From Nocardioides flavescens (GTDB lineage: Bacteria > Actinomycetota > Actinomycetes > Propionibacteriales > Nocardioidaceae), in contig NZ_WUEK01000002.1 of NCBI RefSeq assembly GCF_009823805.1, positions 124,001 through 188,000 on the forward strand: a stretch of 64,000 nucleotides of DNA, read 5' to 3'. How positions within the stretch are numbered: the stretch's first letter is position 1; every line of letters begins with the position of its first letter. Under the pieces are notes generated by a model that saw nothing but the letters and a program-made list of their open reading frames with translations, searched no databases and had not been told where the DNA came from. Both the position numbers and the translations under genes were made by a program. Positions 17,089-26,526 of this stretch are shown in pieces.

Positions 17089-19060
17089 ACACCCGGGCGA
17101 GCATGATCTGCTCGCTCTCGCGCGCGCTGCGGGTGCCGTCGGGCGCCGCGCCCTTGGCGGCCGCCGAGTCGGGGAAGACGTGGTAGGCCATGTTGAGCAC
17201 TCGGAAGGCCAGCTTGGGGGCCACGGTGTGGGCCACGGCGCCGGCGTTGCCGAGCAGGGTGTTGATCTCGTGGGGCCGCTCGACCATCGCCCGGACGACC
17301 AGGTCGGCCGCCTGCGCCGGTGAGATCGTGGGGAACTTGTCGTAGAGGCGCGTCGGCGCGATCATCGGCGTCCGCACGAGCGGCATGTGGATGCCCGTGA
17401 ACGTCACGCCGTCGCCGACGAGCTCGGAGGCGACGACGTTGGACCACGAGTCGAGCGCGGCTTTCGAGGCGACGTACGCCGAGAAGCGGGGCGGGTTGGT
17501 CTGCACACCGATCGAGCTGACGTTGACGACGTGGCCGCGGCGCTGGGCGCGCATCGCGGGGAGCAGTCCCATCACGAGCCGGATGGCGCCGAAGTAGTTG
17601 AGCTGCATGGTGCGCTCGAAGTCGTGGAACCGGTCGTGGCTCAGCTTGAGCGAGCGGCGGATGGAGCGACCGGCGTTGTTGACCACGACGTCGATCGAGG
17701 GCAGATCGGCGACCAGCTGCTCGCAGAGAGCGTCGATCGCGTCGAGGTCGGAGAGGTCGCAGGCGTAGACGTGCGCGGTGCCGCCCCGGCGTTCGATCGC
17801 CGCACGGGTCGCCTCGAGCTTGTCCTTGCCGCGCGCGACCAGCACGGGGATGCCGCCGCACTGCGCCACCTTGAGCGCGGTGACCTGGCCGATGCCCGAC
17901 GAGGCTCCCGTGATGACGACGTGCTTGCCCGCGAGAGCGGCGCGGTTGCGGGGGTCGCGACCGGTCGACTCGTCGAGCTCGTCCTCCCAGAACGACCACA
18001 GCGTGCGCGCGGTCGCGCCGAGGTCGGGCACCGAGATGCCCGAGCCGGCCAGGGCCCGCTCGGTCGCACGCGCGTCGAAGACCGGCCGGAAGGAGAGGTG
18101 GCCGAGCACCTCCGCGGGCACGCCGAGGCGGCCCAGGGTGAGGTCGAGGGCGACCTGGGCGGGTGCGGTGCGCACCACCTTGGTCAGCGCCCAGGGCAGG
18201 GCGGCGGCGAGCCGGGTGCGGCTGCGGTCGACCGGGGTGGCGAACGTCGGTGCGCCCGCGGCACGGCAGAACTCGTTGACCATCTCGACGACGGGCTGGG
18301 GCGCCGGGTCGACGAGGTGGAAGGTCTCTCCGTCGCGGTCCGGCAGGTGCGCCAGGTGGTCCATCGCCTGGGCGACGTAGTCGACGGGCACGACGTTGGT
18401 GTCGCCGAGGTCGACGCCCACCAGCGGCAGCCACGCCGGCAGCAGGTCGCGCAGTCGCTTGATGAGCGGGAAGAAGTAGTAGGGCCCGTCGACCTTGTCC
18501 ATGGCGCCGGTCTCGGAGTGCCCGACGACGATCGAGGGCCGGTAGACCCGCCACGGCACGCCCGCCTCCTCGCGCACGAGGCGCTCGGACTCGTACTTCG
18601 TGCGGTGGTACGGCGACGGCAGGGCCTGGCCCTCGGCGAACATCGTCTCGTCGAAGGTGCCGGCGTGGTCGCCCGCGACCGCCACCGACGAGACCTGGTG
18701 GAAGCAGCCGACCTCGAGGGCCTCGGCGAGCTCGAGGGCGTGGCGGGTGCCGCCGACGTTGAGCGCCTCGTTGGTGTCGTCGTCGGCGGTCATGTCGTAG
18801 ATCGCCGCGAGGTGGAAGAAGTGCTCCACGGTGCCGCGCTGCTCCTCGATCCACGCGCCGTCGACCCCGAGCCGCCCGGTGCCGAGGTCACCGACGACCG
18901 GCACGACCCGCTCGACGCCCCACGCCTCGACCAGGGGCTGCAGGCGGTCCAGCGACTCCTCGCGGCAGAGCACGAAGACCGTGCCCTCGCGCCGTCGTAC
19001 GAGCTCGTCGACCAAGTGGCGACCGATGAACCCTGTGGCCCCCGTCACGAAGTACGCCAT
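17069..19060 (-). CDS. Two-domain SDR, fatty acyl-CoA reductase-like
   Basis: A 663-aa protein with two Rossmann domains. The N-terminal extended-SDR half has GATGFIG at the start, YHRTK as the catalytic pair, and NVVPVDYVA as in fatty acyl reductases. The C-terminal classical SDR (from about residue 375) has GASSGIG, NNAGRS and YVASK. The arrangement and length match bacterial fatty acyl-CoA reductases such as Marinobacter FAR and mycobacterial AcrA1/Rv3391, which reduce acyl-CoA to aldehyde or alcohol for wax esters. I infer a role in storage or surface lipids. The alternative is an uncharacterised bifunctional dehydrogenase. Confidence 0.8.
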   Translation of the reverse strand: MAYFVTGATGFIGRHLVDELVRRREGTVFVLCREESLDRLQPLVEAWGVERVVPVVGDLGTGRLGVDGAWIEEQRGTVEHFFHLAAIYDMTADDDTNEALNVGGTRHALELAEALEVGCFHQVSSVAVAGDHAGTFDETMFAEGQALPSPYHRTKYESERLVREEAGVPWRVYRPSIVVGHSETGAMDKVDGPYYFFPLIKRLRDLLPAWLPLVGVDLGDTNVVPVDYVAQAMDHLAHLPDRDGETFHLVDPAPQPVVEMVNEFCRAAGAPTFATPVDRSRTRLAAALPWALTKVVRTAPAQVALDLTLGRLGVPAEVLGHLSFRPVFDARATERALAGSGISVPDLGATARTLWSFWEDELDESTGRDPRNRAALAGKHVVITGASSGIGQVTALKVAQCGGIPVLVARGKDKLEATRAAIERRGGTAHVYACDLSDLDAIDALCEQLVADLPSIDVVVNNAGRSIRRSLKLSHDRFHDFERTMQLNYFGAIRLVMGLLPAMRAQRRGHVVNVSSIGVQTNPPRFSAYVASKAALDSWSNVVASELVGDGVTFTGIHMPLVRTPMIAPTRLYDKFPTISPAQAADLVVRAMVERPHEINTLLGNAGAVAHTVAPKLAFRVLNMAYHVFPDSAAAKGAAPDGTRSARESEQIMLARVFKGVHW

Positions 19061-19066
19061 GACCGG

Positions 19067-19072
19067 AGGTTA
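19067..19072 (-). promoter_or_regulatory. Putative -10 box, SDR gene
   Basis: TAACCT, read on the minus strand, is 6 nt before ATG 19060. Confidence 0.5.
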
Positions 19073-19121
19073 CCGGCAGGTCACCTCGCTGGACAGGGCA
19101 TCGCGGCCGGGGTCTCGCGGG

Positions 19122-20201
19122 TCAGTCGCCGGGGCCGCCGAACATGATCTCGTCCCAGCTCGGGACGGAGGCGCGGCCGCGGTTCTTCTTCACCGGACGA
19201 CGGGCGGGCGGCTCGGCGTGGGCCGGGTCCGGCTCCGGGGCGGGCTCGGGGTCCGGGTCGCTCGCCGCGGCGTCGGCGGCCTGCTCGACCAGCTCCGACT
19301 CGTCGGCGCCCTGCTGGTCGTCGAGGAAGGCCTCGACCGGGGAGTCGGAGCTGACCGGGGTGTCGACGATGCCGAGGACGTCGTCGCCCAGGCTGAGCTG
19401 GTCGGGGTCCTGGTCCTGGTCCTCGGTGCGTACGGCGGTCAGCCGGCGGGGCGCGTCGGCGGCGGCCTCCGCGGCGGCCGGAGCGGGCGCCGCGGCCACG
19501 GCGTCGCCGACGAGCCAGCGGGCGTCGTCGTTCTCGAGCACGACGAAGTTGCCGGGCTGGTCGAAGGTCAGCTCGGCGAGCCCCTCGCGGCCCTGCACGC
19601 TGTAGCGGCCGGCGAGCGCCCAGCGACCGTCCTCGCGACGCCAGGCGTCCCAGGTGACGACGTCGGGGTCGACGTTGCGCGAGTGCAGGTGCGCGGTGAC
19701 CGCGTCGCCGAGGGTGCGGGCGGCCGTGGTCGTCGCCTCGCCGGCGGGGCGGCGGATCGAGGAGCGCTGGGCGCGGTCGGCGACGTGCTCGCGCTCGGCC
19801 AGCACCGGCGCTGCGAACGGCATGATCCGCTCGACGCTGGTCTGCGCCGCCTGCGCCACGGCCTCCGGGGTCTCGCCGGCCCGGATCCGGGCCTGGATGT
19901 CGCGCGGGCGCAGGGTGCTCTCCATGGTGGTCCTCACCTCGGCGGTGCTGCTGGGGGTGCTGGGGGTGCTGGTGCTGGTGGATGCGGCGGGGCCGGGCGC
20001 CGCCGGCGGGGCGACCCCGAGGGCCGCGCGCAGCCGGGCGTCGACGTCGACGACGAACTCGGCCCCGCTGGCGTCGTGCGGGTCGCCGAGTCGCAGCCGA
20101 CGCCCGTCGGCGGTGAGGCCGAGGAGGGTCAGGTGGCGCCCGGCCGTCCGCGTCGGGCGCGGAGCGACCGGGTGCGGGGTGGGCAGCTCTTCGGCCGACA
20201 T
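19122..20201 (-). CDS. sepH: Septation protein SepH
   Basis: A 359-aa actinobacterial cell-division protein that in Streptomyces binds FtsZ and stimulates its assembly. The N-terminal DUF3071 region (LTLLGLTADGRRLRL) with a helix-turn-helix-like segment (DIQARIRAGETPEAVAQAA) is followed by a long acidic, Pro/Ala-rich linker. The C-terminal basic motif ends RASVPSWDEIMFG, which is diagnostic. A Ser-Thr-Pro micro-repeat near residues 74-85 comes from a GGGGTGCT-type simple repeat at 19950-19980. A TAGGGT hexamer about 35 nt upstream suggests a short 5' leader. Confidence 0.92.
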   Translation of the reverse strand: MSAEELPTPHPVAPRPTRTAGRHLTLLGLTADGRRLRLGDPHDASGAEFVVDVDARLRAALGVAPPAAPGPAASTSTSTPSTPSSTAEVRTTMESTLRPRDIQARIRAGETPEAVAQAAQTSVERIMPFAAPVLAEREHVADRAQRSSIRRPAGEATTTAARTLGDAVTAHLHSRNVDPDVVTWDAWRREDGRWALAGRYSVQGREGLAELTFDQPGNFVVLENDDARWLVGDAVAAAPAPAAAEAAADAPRRLTAVRTEDQDQDPDQLSLGDDVLGIVDTPVSSDSPVEAFLDDQQGADESELVEQAADAAASDPDPEPAPEPDPAHAEPPARRPVKKNRGRASVPSWDEIMFGGPGD

Positions 20202-20348
20202 GCCTCGTCTCGTCCTCGCTCGGGGGTCTGTCCGACCCTACGCCAGCGGCGGGCCGCCACGCGGGAGCCACCCCGCGCGCCGCGGCCCGGAGCCGTGTGT
20301 ATCACGCGTCACTCTGGCCCCACGGGGCTCGGCGGCCATGCCGCGACC

Positions 20349-21653
20349 TCAGCGGCCGAGGACCCGCCGGAGGTGGTCGTTGGCGAAGACCCGGTGCGGG
20401 TCGAGGCGCTCGCGCACGGCCAGGAACTCCTCGAACCGCGGGTACGCCGGGGCCAGGTCGGCGGCGGTGCGGGTGTGCACCTTGCCCCAGTGGGGCCGGC
20501 CGCCGGCCTCGCGCAGGACCGGCTCGAGCAGTGCGAAGTAGGCGCGGTGGTCGGCGTCGCGATGGGTGTGGAAGGCGAGGTAGAGCGAGTCGCGGCCGCT
20601 GCCCGTCGAGAGCGCGACGTCGTCGGCGGGCGCGGTGCGCACCTCGACGGGGAAGCTGATGCGCAGGTCGGAGGCGTCGATGGCGCGCCGGCAGGCGCGC
20701 AGCACGTCGAGGCCGACCTCGCGCGGGACGGCGTACTCCATCTCGCGGAAGACGACGGTGCGCTCGGCGGTGAGGACCCGGTGGGCGACGTCGCTGTAGC
20801 GCCGGGTGCTGAGCAGCCCCGCGGCGAGACGGTTGACCCGGGGGATCGCGGCCGGCACGCGGTTGAGGCCGCTGGTGACGAGACCGAAGACGGTGTTCTG
20901 CAGCAGGTGGTCGTCGAGCAGCAGCTGGTGCCGGCTCAGCGGACGGGCCTGGGAGAGCTCGGTGCCGCGGCGGGTGTTCTGCTTCAGCTGCACCGTGTCG
21001 GTGTGGGGGAACCAGTAGAGGTCGAGGTGGTCGACGGCGGACGCCACCTCGTCGAAGCGCTCGAGGGCGTCGTCCCAGCGCGCGGCCTCCTCGACGGCCT
21101 CCAGCACGAAGAGCGGCTCGACCCGGAACGTCAGCGTCGTCAGGATGCCCAGCGCCCCGAGCCCCACCCGCGCGACCGCGAACACGTCGGGGTGCTCCTC
21201 GGCGCTGGCGTGCAGCAGCTCACCCGTGCCGGTGACGAGCTCGAGGCCGACGAGCTGGGCGGCCAGCCCGGCCGCCCGGCCGCCGCTGCCGTGGGTGCCG
21301 GTCGAGACCGCTCCGGCCAGCGTCTGCTCGGCGATGTCGCCCATGTTGTGCAGCGACAGCCCCTCCCGCTCCAGGGCGAGGTTGAGGTCGGCCAGCCGGG
21401 TGCCGGCGTGGGCCGTCACGGTCATCGCCTCACGGTCGATCCCGACGACGCCGGTGAGGCCGCCCGGGCGCAGCAGCGTCGCCTCCGGGGCGGCGATCGC
21501 GGTGAAGCTGTGACCGGTGCCGACCATCTTGACGGTGCTGCGCCGCTCCACCGCCCGGCTCACCTCGACGACGACGTCCTCGACGGAGACGGGCGTGGAC
21601 TCTCGCGCCGGGGCCGCCGACTCCAGCCCCGACCAGTTGCGCCACACGCTCAT
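20349..21653 (-). CDS. D-arabinono-1,4-lactone/aldonolactone oxidase
   Basis: A 434-aa VAO-family flavoprotein. FAD-binding motifs are VGTGHSF, where the His is the usual covalent FAD attachment site, and GTHGSGG. The C-terminal HWGK motif (GRPHWGKVHT) is characteristic of aldonolactone oxidases, and the tail RLDPHRVFANDHLRRVLG is typical. It oxidises an aldono-1,4-lactone such as D-arabinono- or L-gulono-lactone, giving an ascorbate-type product. ATG 21653 has a good SD (AGGAGGTGG) and overlaps the MFS stop by 4 bp (ATGA), so the two genes form an operon. Confidence 0.87.
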   Translation of the reverse strand: MSVWRNWSGLESAAPARESTPVSVEDVVVEVSRAVERRSTVKMVGTGHSFTAIAAPEATLLRPGGLTGVVGIDREAMTVTAHAGTRLADLNLALEREGLSLHNMGDIAEQTLAGAVSTGTHGSGGRAAGLAAQLVGLELVTGTGELLHASAEEHPDVFAVARVGLGALGILTTLTFRVEPLFVLEAVEEAARWDDALERFDEVASAVDHLDLYWFPHTDTVQLKQNTRRGTELSQARPLSRHQLLLDDHLLQNTVFGLVTSGLNRVPAAIPRVNRLAAGLLSTRRYSDVAHRVLTAERTVVFREMEYAVPREVGLDVLRACRRAIDASDLRISFPVEVRTAPADDVALSTGSGRDSLYLAFHTHRDADHRAYFALLEPVLREAGGRPHWGKVHTRTAADLAPAYPRFEEFLAVRERLDPHRVFANDHLRRVLGR

Positions 21654-22906
21654 GCGACCACCTCCTGGCTCGACGGCACGACGTCGCGGGGACCAGCCTG
21701 GCCCGGCTGGCGGGGGATGGCCAGGGCCGCGGCCGCGGCGAGCAGTCCCGCGCCCAGGCTGACGAGGTACGCCGGTGACGCGCCCGCGGCGTCGACCACG
21801 GCACCGCTGAGCGCCGCGCCGGGCGCGATGCCGACGACGACGCCGGTCTGGATCCAGGCCATGCCCTCGGTCAGGCGCGAGGCGGGCACGACCTGCTGCA
21901 CGAGGCTGGTCGCGGCGATCATGGTCGGCGCGATCGCGACCCCGCCGACGAGCAGCAGCACGCCCATGAGCGGGATGGAGCCGACGAGGAAGAGCGGCGC
22001 CATGGCGACCGCCATGCCGAACGCGCCGATCCGCAGCCGGTACGACGGCCCCCGCTGCCAGGCGATCGCGCCGGTCACGAGCCCGGCGAGCAGGCTGCCC
22101 AGCGCCCAGACCGCGAGCAGCGCGCCCGACCAGCCCTTGTGGCCCTGCTCGTCGGCGAAGGCGACCGTGGTGACCTCGGCGGCGCCGAAGAGCACGCCGA
22201 GACCCGCGGTGACGCCCACCACCGGCACGACGGTGCGCCACGGCATCGGCGCCCGGACCCCGCTGTCGTCGTGGTGGGGCACGACCGGCGGCTCGGTGCG
22301 TCGCTGCGCGGCGAAGGCGAGGCTGCCCACCGCGCCCGCCGCGCCCGCCGCGGCCAGCCCGAGCACCGGGTCGACGAGCGTCGCGAGGACGGTCACCAGG
22401 ATCGGGCCGGTCATGAAGACCATCTCGTCGACGACCGCCTCGAGGGCGTAGGCCGTCTGCAGCCTCGGACCGGACTCGCCGACCGGTTGCCCGGAGCCTC
22501 CGAGGGCGTGCGCCCAGCGGGCCCGCACGCACGATCCGACCGGCGGCAGCGTCGCGCCGGCCAGCGCCGCGGCGACGTAGGTCACCGGCCGCGCCCAGTC
22601 CTCGGCGACCGAGACGATCAGCAGCGCCACCGTGACGCCGAAGGCGACCCCGAGCGCGGCCAGCACGCGGCCCTGACCGAGCCGGTCGACCAAGCGCCCG
22701 AGCACCACCGCGAGCACGGCGTTGGCGACGGTGTAGGCGCCGGCGACGGAGCCGGCGACCCCGTAGGAGCCGGTGCCTGCCTCGACCAGCAGCACGATGC
22801 CGAGCGAGGCCATCGAGATCGGGAGGCGACCGACCAGACCGGTCGCGCTGAAGAGCGCGGCGCCGGGGGCGGCGAGGACGGTGCGGTAGGAGGACAGGAC
22901 GGCCAT
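21650..22906 (-). CDS. MFS transporter (12-TM)
   Basis: A 418-aa major facilitator protein with twelve predicted hydrophobic stretches and GRLVDRLGQGR between helices 2 and 3. Substrate cannot be inferred. Its stop overlaps the lactone oxidase start, suggesting shared expression and possibly a sugar-derived substrate, though that is weak evidence. The start is ATG 22906. Confidence 0.8.
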   Translation of the reverse strand: MAVLSSYRTVLAAPGAALFSATGLVGRLPISMASLGIVLLVEAGTGSYGVAGSVAGAYTVANAVLAVVLGRLVDRLGQGRVLAALGVAFGVTVALLIVSVAEDWARPVTYVAAALAGATLPPVGSCVRARWAHALGGSGQPVGESGPRLQTAYALEAVVDEMVFMTGPILVTVLATLVDPVLGLAAAGAAGAVGSLAFAAQRRTEPPVVPHHDDSGVRAPMPWRTVVPVVGVTAGLGVLFGAAEVTTVAFADEQGHKGWSGALLAVWALGSLLAGLVTGAIAWQRGPSYRLRIGAFGMAVAMAPLFLVGSIPLMGVLLLVGGVAIAPTMIAATSLVQQVVPASRLTEGMAWIQTGVVVGIAPGAALSGAVVDAAGASPAYLVSLGAGLLAAAAALAIPRQPGQAGPRDVVPSSQEVVA

Positions 22907-22915
22907 GGCCCGGCC

Positions 22916-22921
22916 AATCTA
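22916..22921 (-). promoter_or_regulatory. Putative -10 box, MFS/lactone oxidase operon
   Basis: TAGATT on the minus strand, 9 nt before ATG 22906. Confidence 0.5.
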
Positions 22922-23134
22922 AGACCCGGTGCGACGCTCACCCAATCGTTTGCGGGCTGGGGAAACGCTGGTCGATGGGGGTGGATGTCAGCGTCGTCCC
23001 GGTGCGTGCACGAGTGGTGCCGACGAGGGAGCCGTGCCGGAGGCACGGCGACCGAGGAGAAGCCGCTCGGGTGCGTGCTGGGGCGGGGCTGACGCCGCCC
23101 TGCCACTGACCAGCGCTTCCCTAGGTCCGATCTC

Positions 23135-23140
23135 TACGCT
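23135..23140 (+). promoter_or_regulatory. Putative -10 box, hemH
   Basis: TACGCT, 7 nt before GTG 23148; the spacing supports that start and a leaderless mRNA. Confidence 0.55.
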
Positions 23141-23147
23141 CGGAGGT

Positions 23148-24269
23148 GTGGACAGCCCCCTGGAGAGCACCGGTCAGAGCCCCGACGTGACGCCGTACGA
23201 CGCGCTGCTGCTCGTCTCCTTCGGGGGACCCGAGAAGCAGGAGGACGTCGTGCCGTTCCTGGAGAACGTCACGGCCGGTCGGGGCATCCCGCGCGAGCGA
23301 CTGGAAGAGGTCGGCGAGCACTACCGGCTCTTCGGCGGCCGCTCGCCGATCAACGACCTCAACCGCGACCTGCTGGCCGCGATCCGCGAGGAGCTGTCGC
23401 GCGCCGGTCTGGACCTGCCGGTCTACTGGGGCAACCGCAACTGGGACCCCTACCTGCGCGACGCGGTCGAGCATATGAGCGCGGACGGCGTGCGCCGCGC
23501 GGCCTGCTTCGTGACCAGCGCCTACTCGTCGTGGTCGAGCTGCCGGCAGTACCGCGAGAACCTCTACGACGCCGTCGACGGGGTCGAGGGCGCGCCCGCG
23601 CTCGACAAGCTGCGCCACTACTTCAACCACCCGGCCTTCGTCGCGGCGAACACCGACGCCGTGATCGCCTCGCTCGAGGCCCTGCCGGAGGACGCCCGCG
23701 CCGGCGCCCACCTGGTGTTCGTCACCCACTCGATCCCCGAGTCGATGAACGCCCAGAGCGGCCCGCCGCAGACCGAGGGCAACTACGTCGCCCAGCACCT
23801 CGACCTCGCCGCCGAGATCACCCACCGGGTCACCGAGGCCACCGGGGTCGAGCACCCCCACGCGCTCGTCTACTGCTCGCGCTCCGGTCCGCCCCAGGTG
23901 CCGTGGCTCGAGCCCGACGTCAACGAGCACCTCGAGTCGCTGGCCAAGTCGGGGGCGACCGGCGTCGTCATCGCCCCGATCGGCTTCGTCTCCGACCACA
24001 TGGAGGTCGTCTACGACCTCGACACCGAGGCGCTCGAGACCGCGCGCGAGCTGGAGCTGCCGGCGCAGCGCGCCGCCACCGCCGGCACCGACCCGCGGTT
24101 CGCGGCGATGGTGGTCGAGCTGCTCCTCGAGCGCGCTGCCGTCGAGCGGGGCGTCCCCGTCGACCGGCCGTCCTGCGGGTCGATCGGCGCGATGTGGGAC
24201 CGCTGCCCCGTCGACTGCTGCAAGAACCCCCGCAGCGACCACCCGACGCTGTGCGAGGCCCCCGCGTGA
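23148..24269 (+). CDS. hemH: Ferrochelatase (coproporphyrin III type in actinobacteria)
   Basis: Inserts Fe2+ into the porphyrin at the end of haem synthesis; actinobacteria use coproporphyrin III in the coproporphyrin-dependent branch. The 373-aa protein begins [13 protein letters not shown] near its N-terminus and contains VTHSIPESM with the metal-site His, and [18 protein letters not shown]. The C-terminus is Cys-rich ([17 protein letters not shown]), consistent with the [2Fe-2S] cluster of actinobacterial ferrochelatases. The stop overlaps suhB (GTGA). No other haem gene is in the window. Confidence 0.95.
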   Translation: MDSPLESTGQSPDVTPYDALLLVSFGGPEKQEDVVPFLENVTAGRGIPRERLEEVGEHYRLFGGRSPINDLNRDLLAAIREELSRAGLDLPVYWGNRNWDPYLRDAVEHMSADGVRRAACFVTSAYSSWSSCRQYRENLYDAVDGVEGAPALDKLRHYFNHPAFVAANTDAVIASLEALPEDARAGAHLVFVTHSIPESMNAQSGPPQTEGNYVAQHLDLAAEITHRVTEATGVEHPHALVYCSRSGPPQVPWLEPDVNEHLESLAKSGATGVVIAPIGFVSDHMEVVYDLDTEALETARELELPAQRAATAGTDPRFAAMVVELLLERAAVERGVPVDRPSCGSIGAMWDRCPVDCCKNPRSDHPTLCEAPA

Positions 24270-25072
24270 GCGCACCTGTCGAGCCCGCTGAGCCCGCCGA
24301 GCTGCTCGACCTGGCGGTCGAGGTCGCCCGCGAGGCGGCCGAGCTCGTGCGCGAGGCCCGCGCCCGCGGGGTGAGCGTGGCGGCGACCAAGTCCAGCGAG
24401 GTCGACGTCGTCACCGAGGCCGACCGGGCCTCCGAGCGCCTGATCCGCGAGCGGCTGGTCGCCGCCCGCCCCGACGACGCGATCCTGGGGGAGGAGGGCG
24501 ACGACCGCGCCGGCACCTCGGGCGTGCGCTGGGTCGTCGACCCCATCGACGGCACGGTCAACTTCGTCTACGGCGTGCCGGCGTACGCCGTCTCGATCGC
24601 GGCCGAGCGCGACGGCGAGGTCGTCGCGGGCGTGGTGCTCAACGTCGCCACCGGCACGACGTACACCGCGACCCTCGACGGACCGGCGCTGCGCGACGGT
24701 GAGCCGATCTCCGTGCGTGACGACGCGCCGCTCTCGCAGCGCCTGGTGGCGACGGGCTTCAACTACGACGCGGGGCTGCGCGAACGTCAGGCCCAGGCCC
24801 TGGTGCGGCTGCTGCCGCGGGTGCGTGACATCCGTCGCATCGGCGCCTGCTCCCTCGACCTGTGCGGCGTGGCCGAGGGCACGGTCGACGGCTACGTCGA
24901 GGAGGGCATCAACCTCTGGGACCACGCCGCCGGCGGCCTCGTCGCGGAGCGGGCCGGAGCCCGCGTCGAGGTCGGCACCGGGGTGCTCGGACGGCGCATG
25001 GTCATCGCGGCACCATCGGGTGGTTTCGACGTGCTGAGGCGTGCTCTGGTGGACGCCGGGTACTGCGACTGA
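24266..25072 (+). CDS. suhB: Inositol monophosphatase family protein
   Basis: A 268-aa Mg2+-dependent phosphatase. Motifs are LGEEG (metal Glu), [12 protein letters not shown], and [16 protein letters not shown], all intact. The family hydrolyses inositol-1-phosphate or related sugar phosphates; in actinobacteria it can serve phosphatidylinositol and mycothiol supply. It is translationally coupled to hemH. In mycobacteria suhB also lies beside the DUF4193 and dut cluster, as it does here. Confidence 0.9.
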   Translation: MSAPVEPAEPAELLDLAVEVAREAAELVREARARGVSVAATKSSEVDVVTEADRASERLIRERLVAARPDDAILGEEGDDRAGTSGVRWVVDPIDGTVNFVYGVPAYAVSIAAERDGEVVAGVVLNVATGTTYTATLDGPALRDGEPISVRDDAPLSQRLVATGFNYDAGLRERQAQALVRLLPRVRDIRRIGACSLDLCGVAEGTVDGYVEEGINLWDHAAGGLVAERAGARVEVGTGVLGRRMVIAAPSGGFDVLRRALVDAGYCD

Positions 25073-25253
25073 CACGCTCCCCGACGCCTGCGCGGACGGG
25101 GAACAAGACGCCGTCACCGGACGTTCACCAGCCGCCTCGACTGCCGGTGTGTCCGTTCCCGGTGTGATGGTGCACAATCCTCCCCTGCCGGACGCCTCAC
25201 GCGTCCGGGGTCGGGGGACTGCTGACGTGAACGGCCGAAGGGAGTGAACTGAC

Positions 25254-25544
25254 ATGGCGACTGACTACGACGCCCCGCGCAAGAGCGAAGAAGACCAGTC
25301 CGAGGAGAGCATCGAAGAGCTCAAGGCTCGACGTCACGACAAGAACTCCGGGAAGGTCGACGAGGACGAGACGGAAGCCGCCGAGTCCTTCGAGCTCCCC
25401 GGTGCGGACCTGTCCAACGAAGAGCTCGCGATCGAGGTGAAGCCCAAGCAGGAGGACGAGTTCACCTGCATGAGCTGCTTCCTCGTGCACCACCGCAGCC
25501 AGCTGGCCGACTCGAAGAAGATGATCTGCTTCGACTGCGCCTGA
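25254..25544 (+). CDS. DUF4193 family zinc-ribbon-like protein
   Basis: A 96-aa acidic actinobacterial protein of unknown function. The C-terminal part has CMSC and CFDC, two Cys pairs about 20 residues apart, which should bind zinc. An AAGGGAG ribosome-binding site precedes ATG 25254. The 181-bp upstream spacer includes GTGCACAAT, a possible -10 region. A strong hairpin terminator follows, so it is probably monocistronic. Confidence 0.88.
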   Translation: MATDYDAPRKSEEDQSEESIEELKARRHDKNSGKVDEDETEAAESFELPGADLSNEELAIEVKPKQEDEFTCMSCFLVHHRSQLADSKKMICFDCA

Positions 25545-25579
25545 GCGCTGGGCGGCCCGATCGGACGGCCGCTGACGTG

Positions 25580-25617
25580 ACGAGAGCCCGGCCCCCGCGT
25601 GGGGGCCGGGCTCTCGT
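25580..25617. terminator. Hairpin terminator, DUF4193/DUF4235 junction
   Basis: A perfect stem ACGAGAGCCCGGCCCCC / GGGGGCCGGGCTCTCGT with a four-base loop lies between two convergent genes, so it can terminate both. There is no U-tract on the plus strand, which is usual in this group. Confidence 0.85.
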
Positions 25618-25644
25618 GCTGTCCGGTGCGGTGGTCGGGGCGAC

Positions 25645-25938
25645 TCAGCGGGTGTCGCCCTTGCGCAGTCCGGGCGGGTTGTGACCGGTCGAGCGGGCGT
25701 AGTAGTCGGCCGCCCGGCGCTGGGCGAGCATCCGCGCCAGGGCGATGAAGGCGCCCGTGACGCTCGCCCAGACGATCGCCTCGCCGAGGCTGGTGTCGGG
25801 GTCGGCGGGGTTCTCCGGCGGGTTCTTGCCAGACGCGGCCTTCCACGAGGTGTCGAGGACCTTGCGTGCGACGCTCGCGGCACCGACGCCGGCGACGAGC
25901 GACATCACGGTCCAGATCTTGGAGCTGTCCGAAGCCAT
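25645..25938 (-). CDS. DUF4235 family small membrane protein
   Basis: A 97-aa protein with two hydrophobic segments, near residues 8-24 ([14 protein letters not shown]) and 52-68 ([19 protein letters not shown]), separated by a Pro-rich loop. Function unknown. A TACTGT hexamer 6 nt before ATG 25938 supports the start. Confidence 0.8.
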   Translation of the reverse strand: MASDSSKIWTVMSLVAGVGAASVARKVLDTSWKAASGKNPPENPADPDTSLGEAIVWASVTGAFIALARMLAQRRAADYYARSTGHNPPGLRKGDTR

Positions 25939-25944
25939 GCGTGG

Positions 25945-25950
25945 ACAGTA
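25945..25950 (-). promoter_or_regulatory. Putative -10 box, DUF4235 gene
   Basis: TACTGT on the minus strand, 6 nt before ATG 25938. Confidence 0.5.
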
Positions 25951-25992
25951 CCCAGCGTCGGGCCCGCTGGTCAGGAGCCGGTCAGGAGCTGG

Positions 25993-26475
25993 TCAGGACG
26001 TGTGCGGGGCGGTGCTGGCGAGGGCGCGGACGGCCTCGGCGAGCTCCTCGGGGTGGCGCGAGCTGAGCAGCCAGTACGGCGCCGGGTCGGCCGGGTCGGT
26101 GATCTCGACGCGCACCGAGCGCTTGAGGTAGGGGCGCAGCAGGAGGAAGGCGCGCGCGTCGGCGTCCGGTCCGGCGGTGCGGCGCGTCTGCTCGGCGTCG
26201 AGCGGGGTCACCGTGCCGAGGTGCTCGGCCTCGATGCGGGCGCGGCCGGCGTGCAACCAGCCGTCGCGCACGACCAGCCGGGCGCCGCCGTAGGTGAGGA
26301 AGAGCGCCGCCACGCCGGTCATCGCGACCGCCGCGATCGACCACGCCACCGGACCGGGCAGGGCGACTACGAGGGCCAGCCAGAGGCTCGCGACGAGCAT
26401 CGTGCCCTGGGCCCACCACCGCAGGGGCACACCGAGCCGCTCCGCGTAGGCGGGGGCGTCGGGTGCGGTGCTCAC
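25993..26475 (-). CDS. DUF3093 family membrane protein
   Basis: A 160-aa protein with two adjacent transmembrane segments in the N-terminal half ([16 protein letters not shown] and [16 protein letters not shown]) and a soluble C-terminal part that ends [17 protein letters not shown]. This is the DUF3093 pattern, with PH-like topology but no known function. It is divergent from dut (51-bp spacer), as in mycobacteria. The start is GTG 26475. Confidence 0.82.
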   Translation of the reverse strand: MSTAPDAPAYAERLGVPLRWWAQGTMLVASLWLALVVALPGPVAWSIAAVAMTGVAALFLTYGGARLVVRDGWLHAGRARIEAEHLGTVTPLDAEQTRRTAGPDADARAFLLLRPYLKRSVRVEITDPADPAPYWLLSSRHPEELAEAVRALASTAPHTS

Positions 26476-26513
26476 GGCCCCGATCCTCCCATCCCGCTGT
26501 CGGCGCGGCTGTC

Positions 26514-26519
26514 TAGGGT
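26514..26519 (+). promoter_or_regulatory. Putative -10 box, dut operon
   Basis: TAGGGT, 7 nt before GTG 26527. Confidence 0.55.
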
Positions 26520-26526
26520 CAGGCGC

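Larger units (their letters stand above)
22907..23147. other. Intergenic region with two hairpins between divergent MFS and hemH genes
   Basis: This 241-bp spacer is the longest in the window. It contains a perfect hairpin GCCGTGCC-GGA-GGCACGGC at 23031-23049 and a weaker GGGCGG/CCGCCC stem at 23081-23100. Putative -10 boxes for both flanking genes lie at its ends. I see no convincing gene. A small RNA or a long regulatory region is possible but unproven. Confidence 0.4.

Noticed and set aside
19949-19981. GGGGGTGCT simple repeat as a possible phase-variable tract
   Set aside because: It is in-frame within the disordered linker of sepH and the units are imperfect; length change would be tolerated and not switch expression.
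23094-23115. GCCACTG motif similar to a cobalamin-riboswitch B12 box upstream of hemH
   Set aside because: The rest of the conserved core (GGTG..AATCC region) is missing and the expression context is wrong; a 7-mer is expected by chance in GC-rich DNA.
22929-23147. Upstream in-frame extension of hemH by 73 residues
   Set aside because: The extension is low-complexity, lacks family similarity, and a -10 hexamer sits right before the internal GTG 23148.
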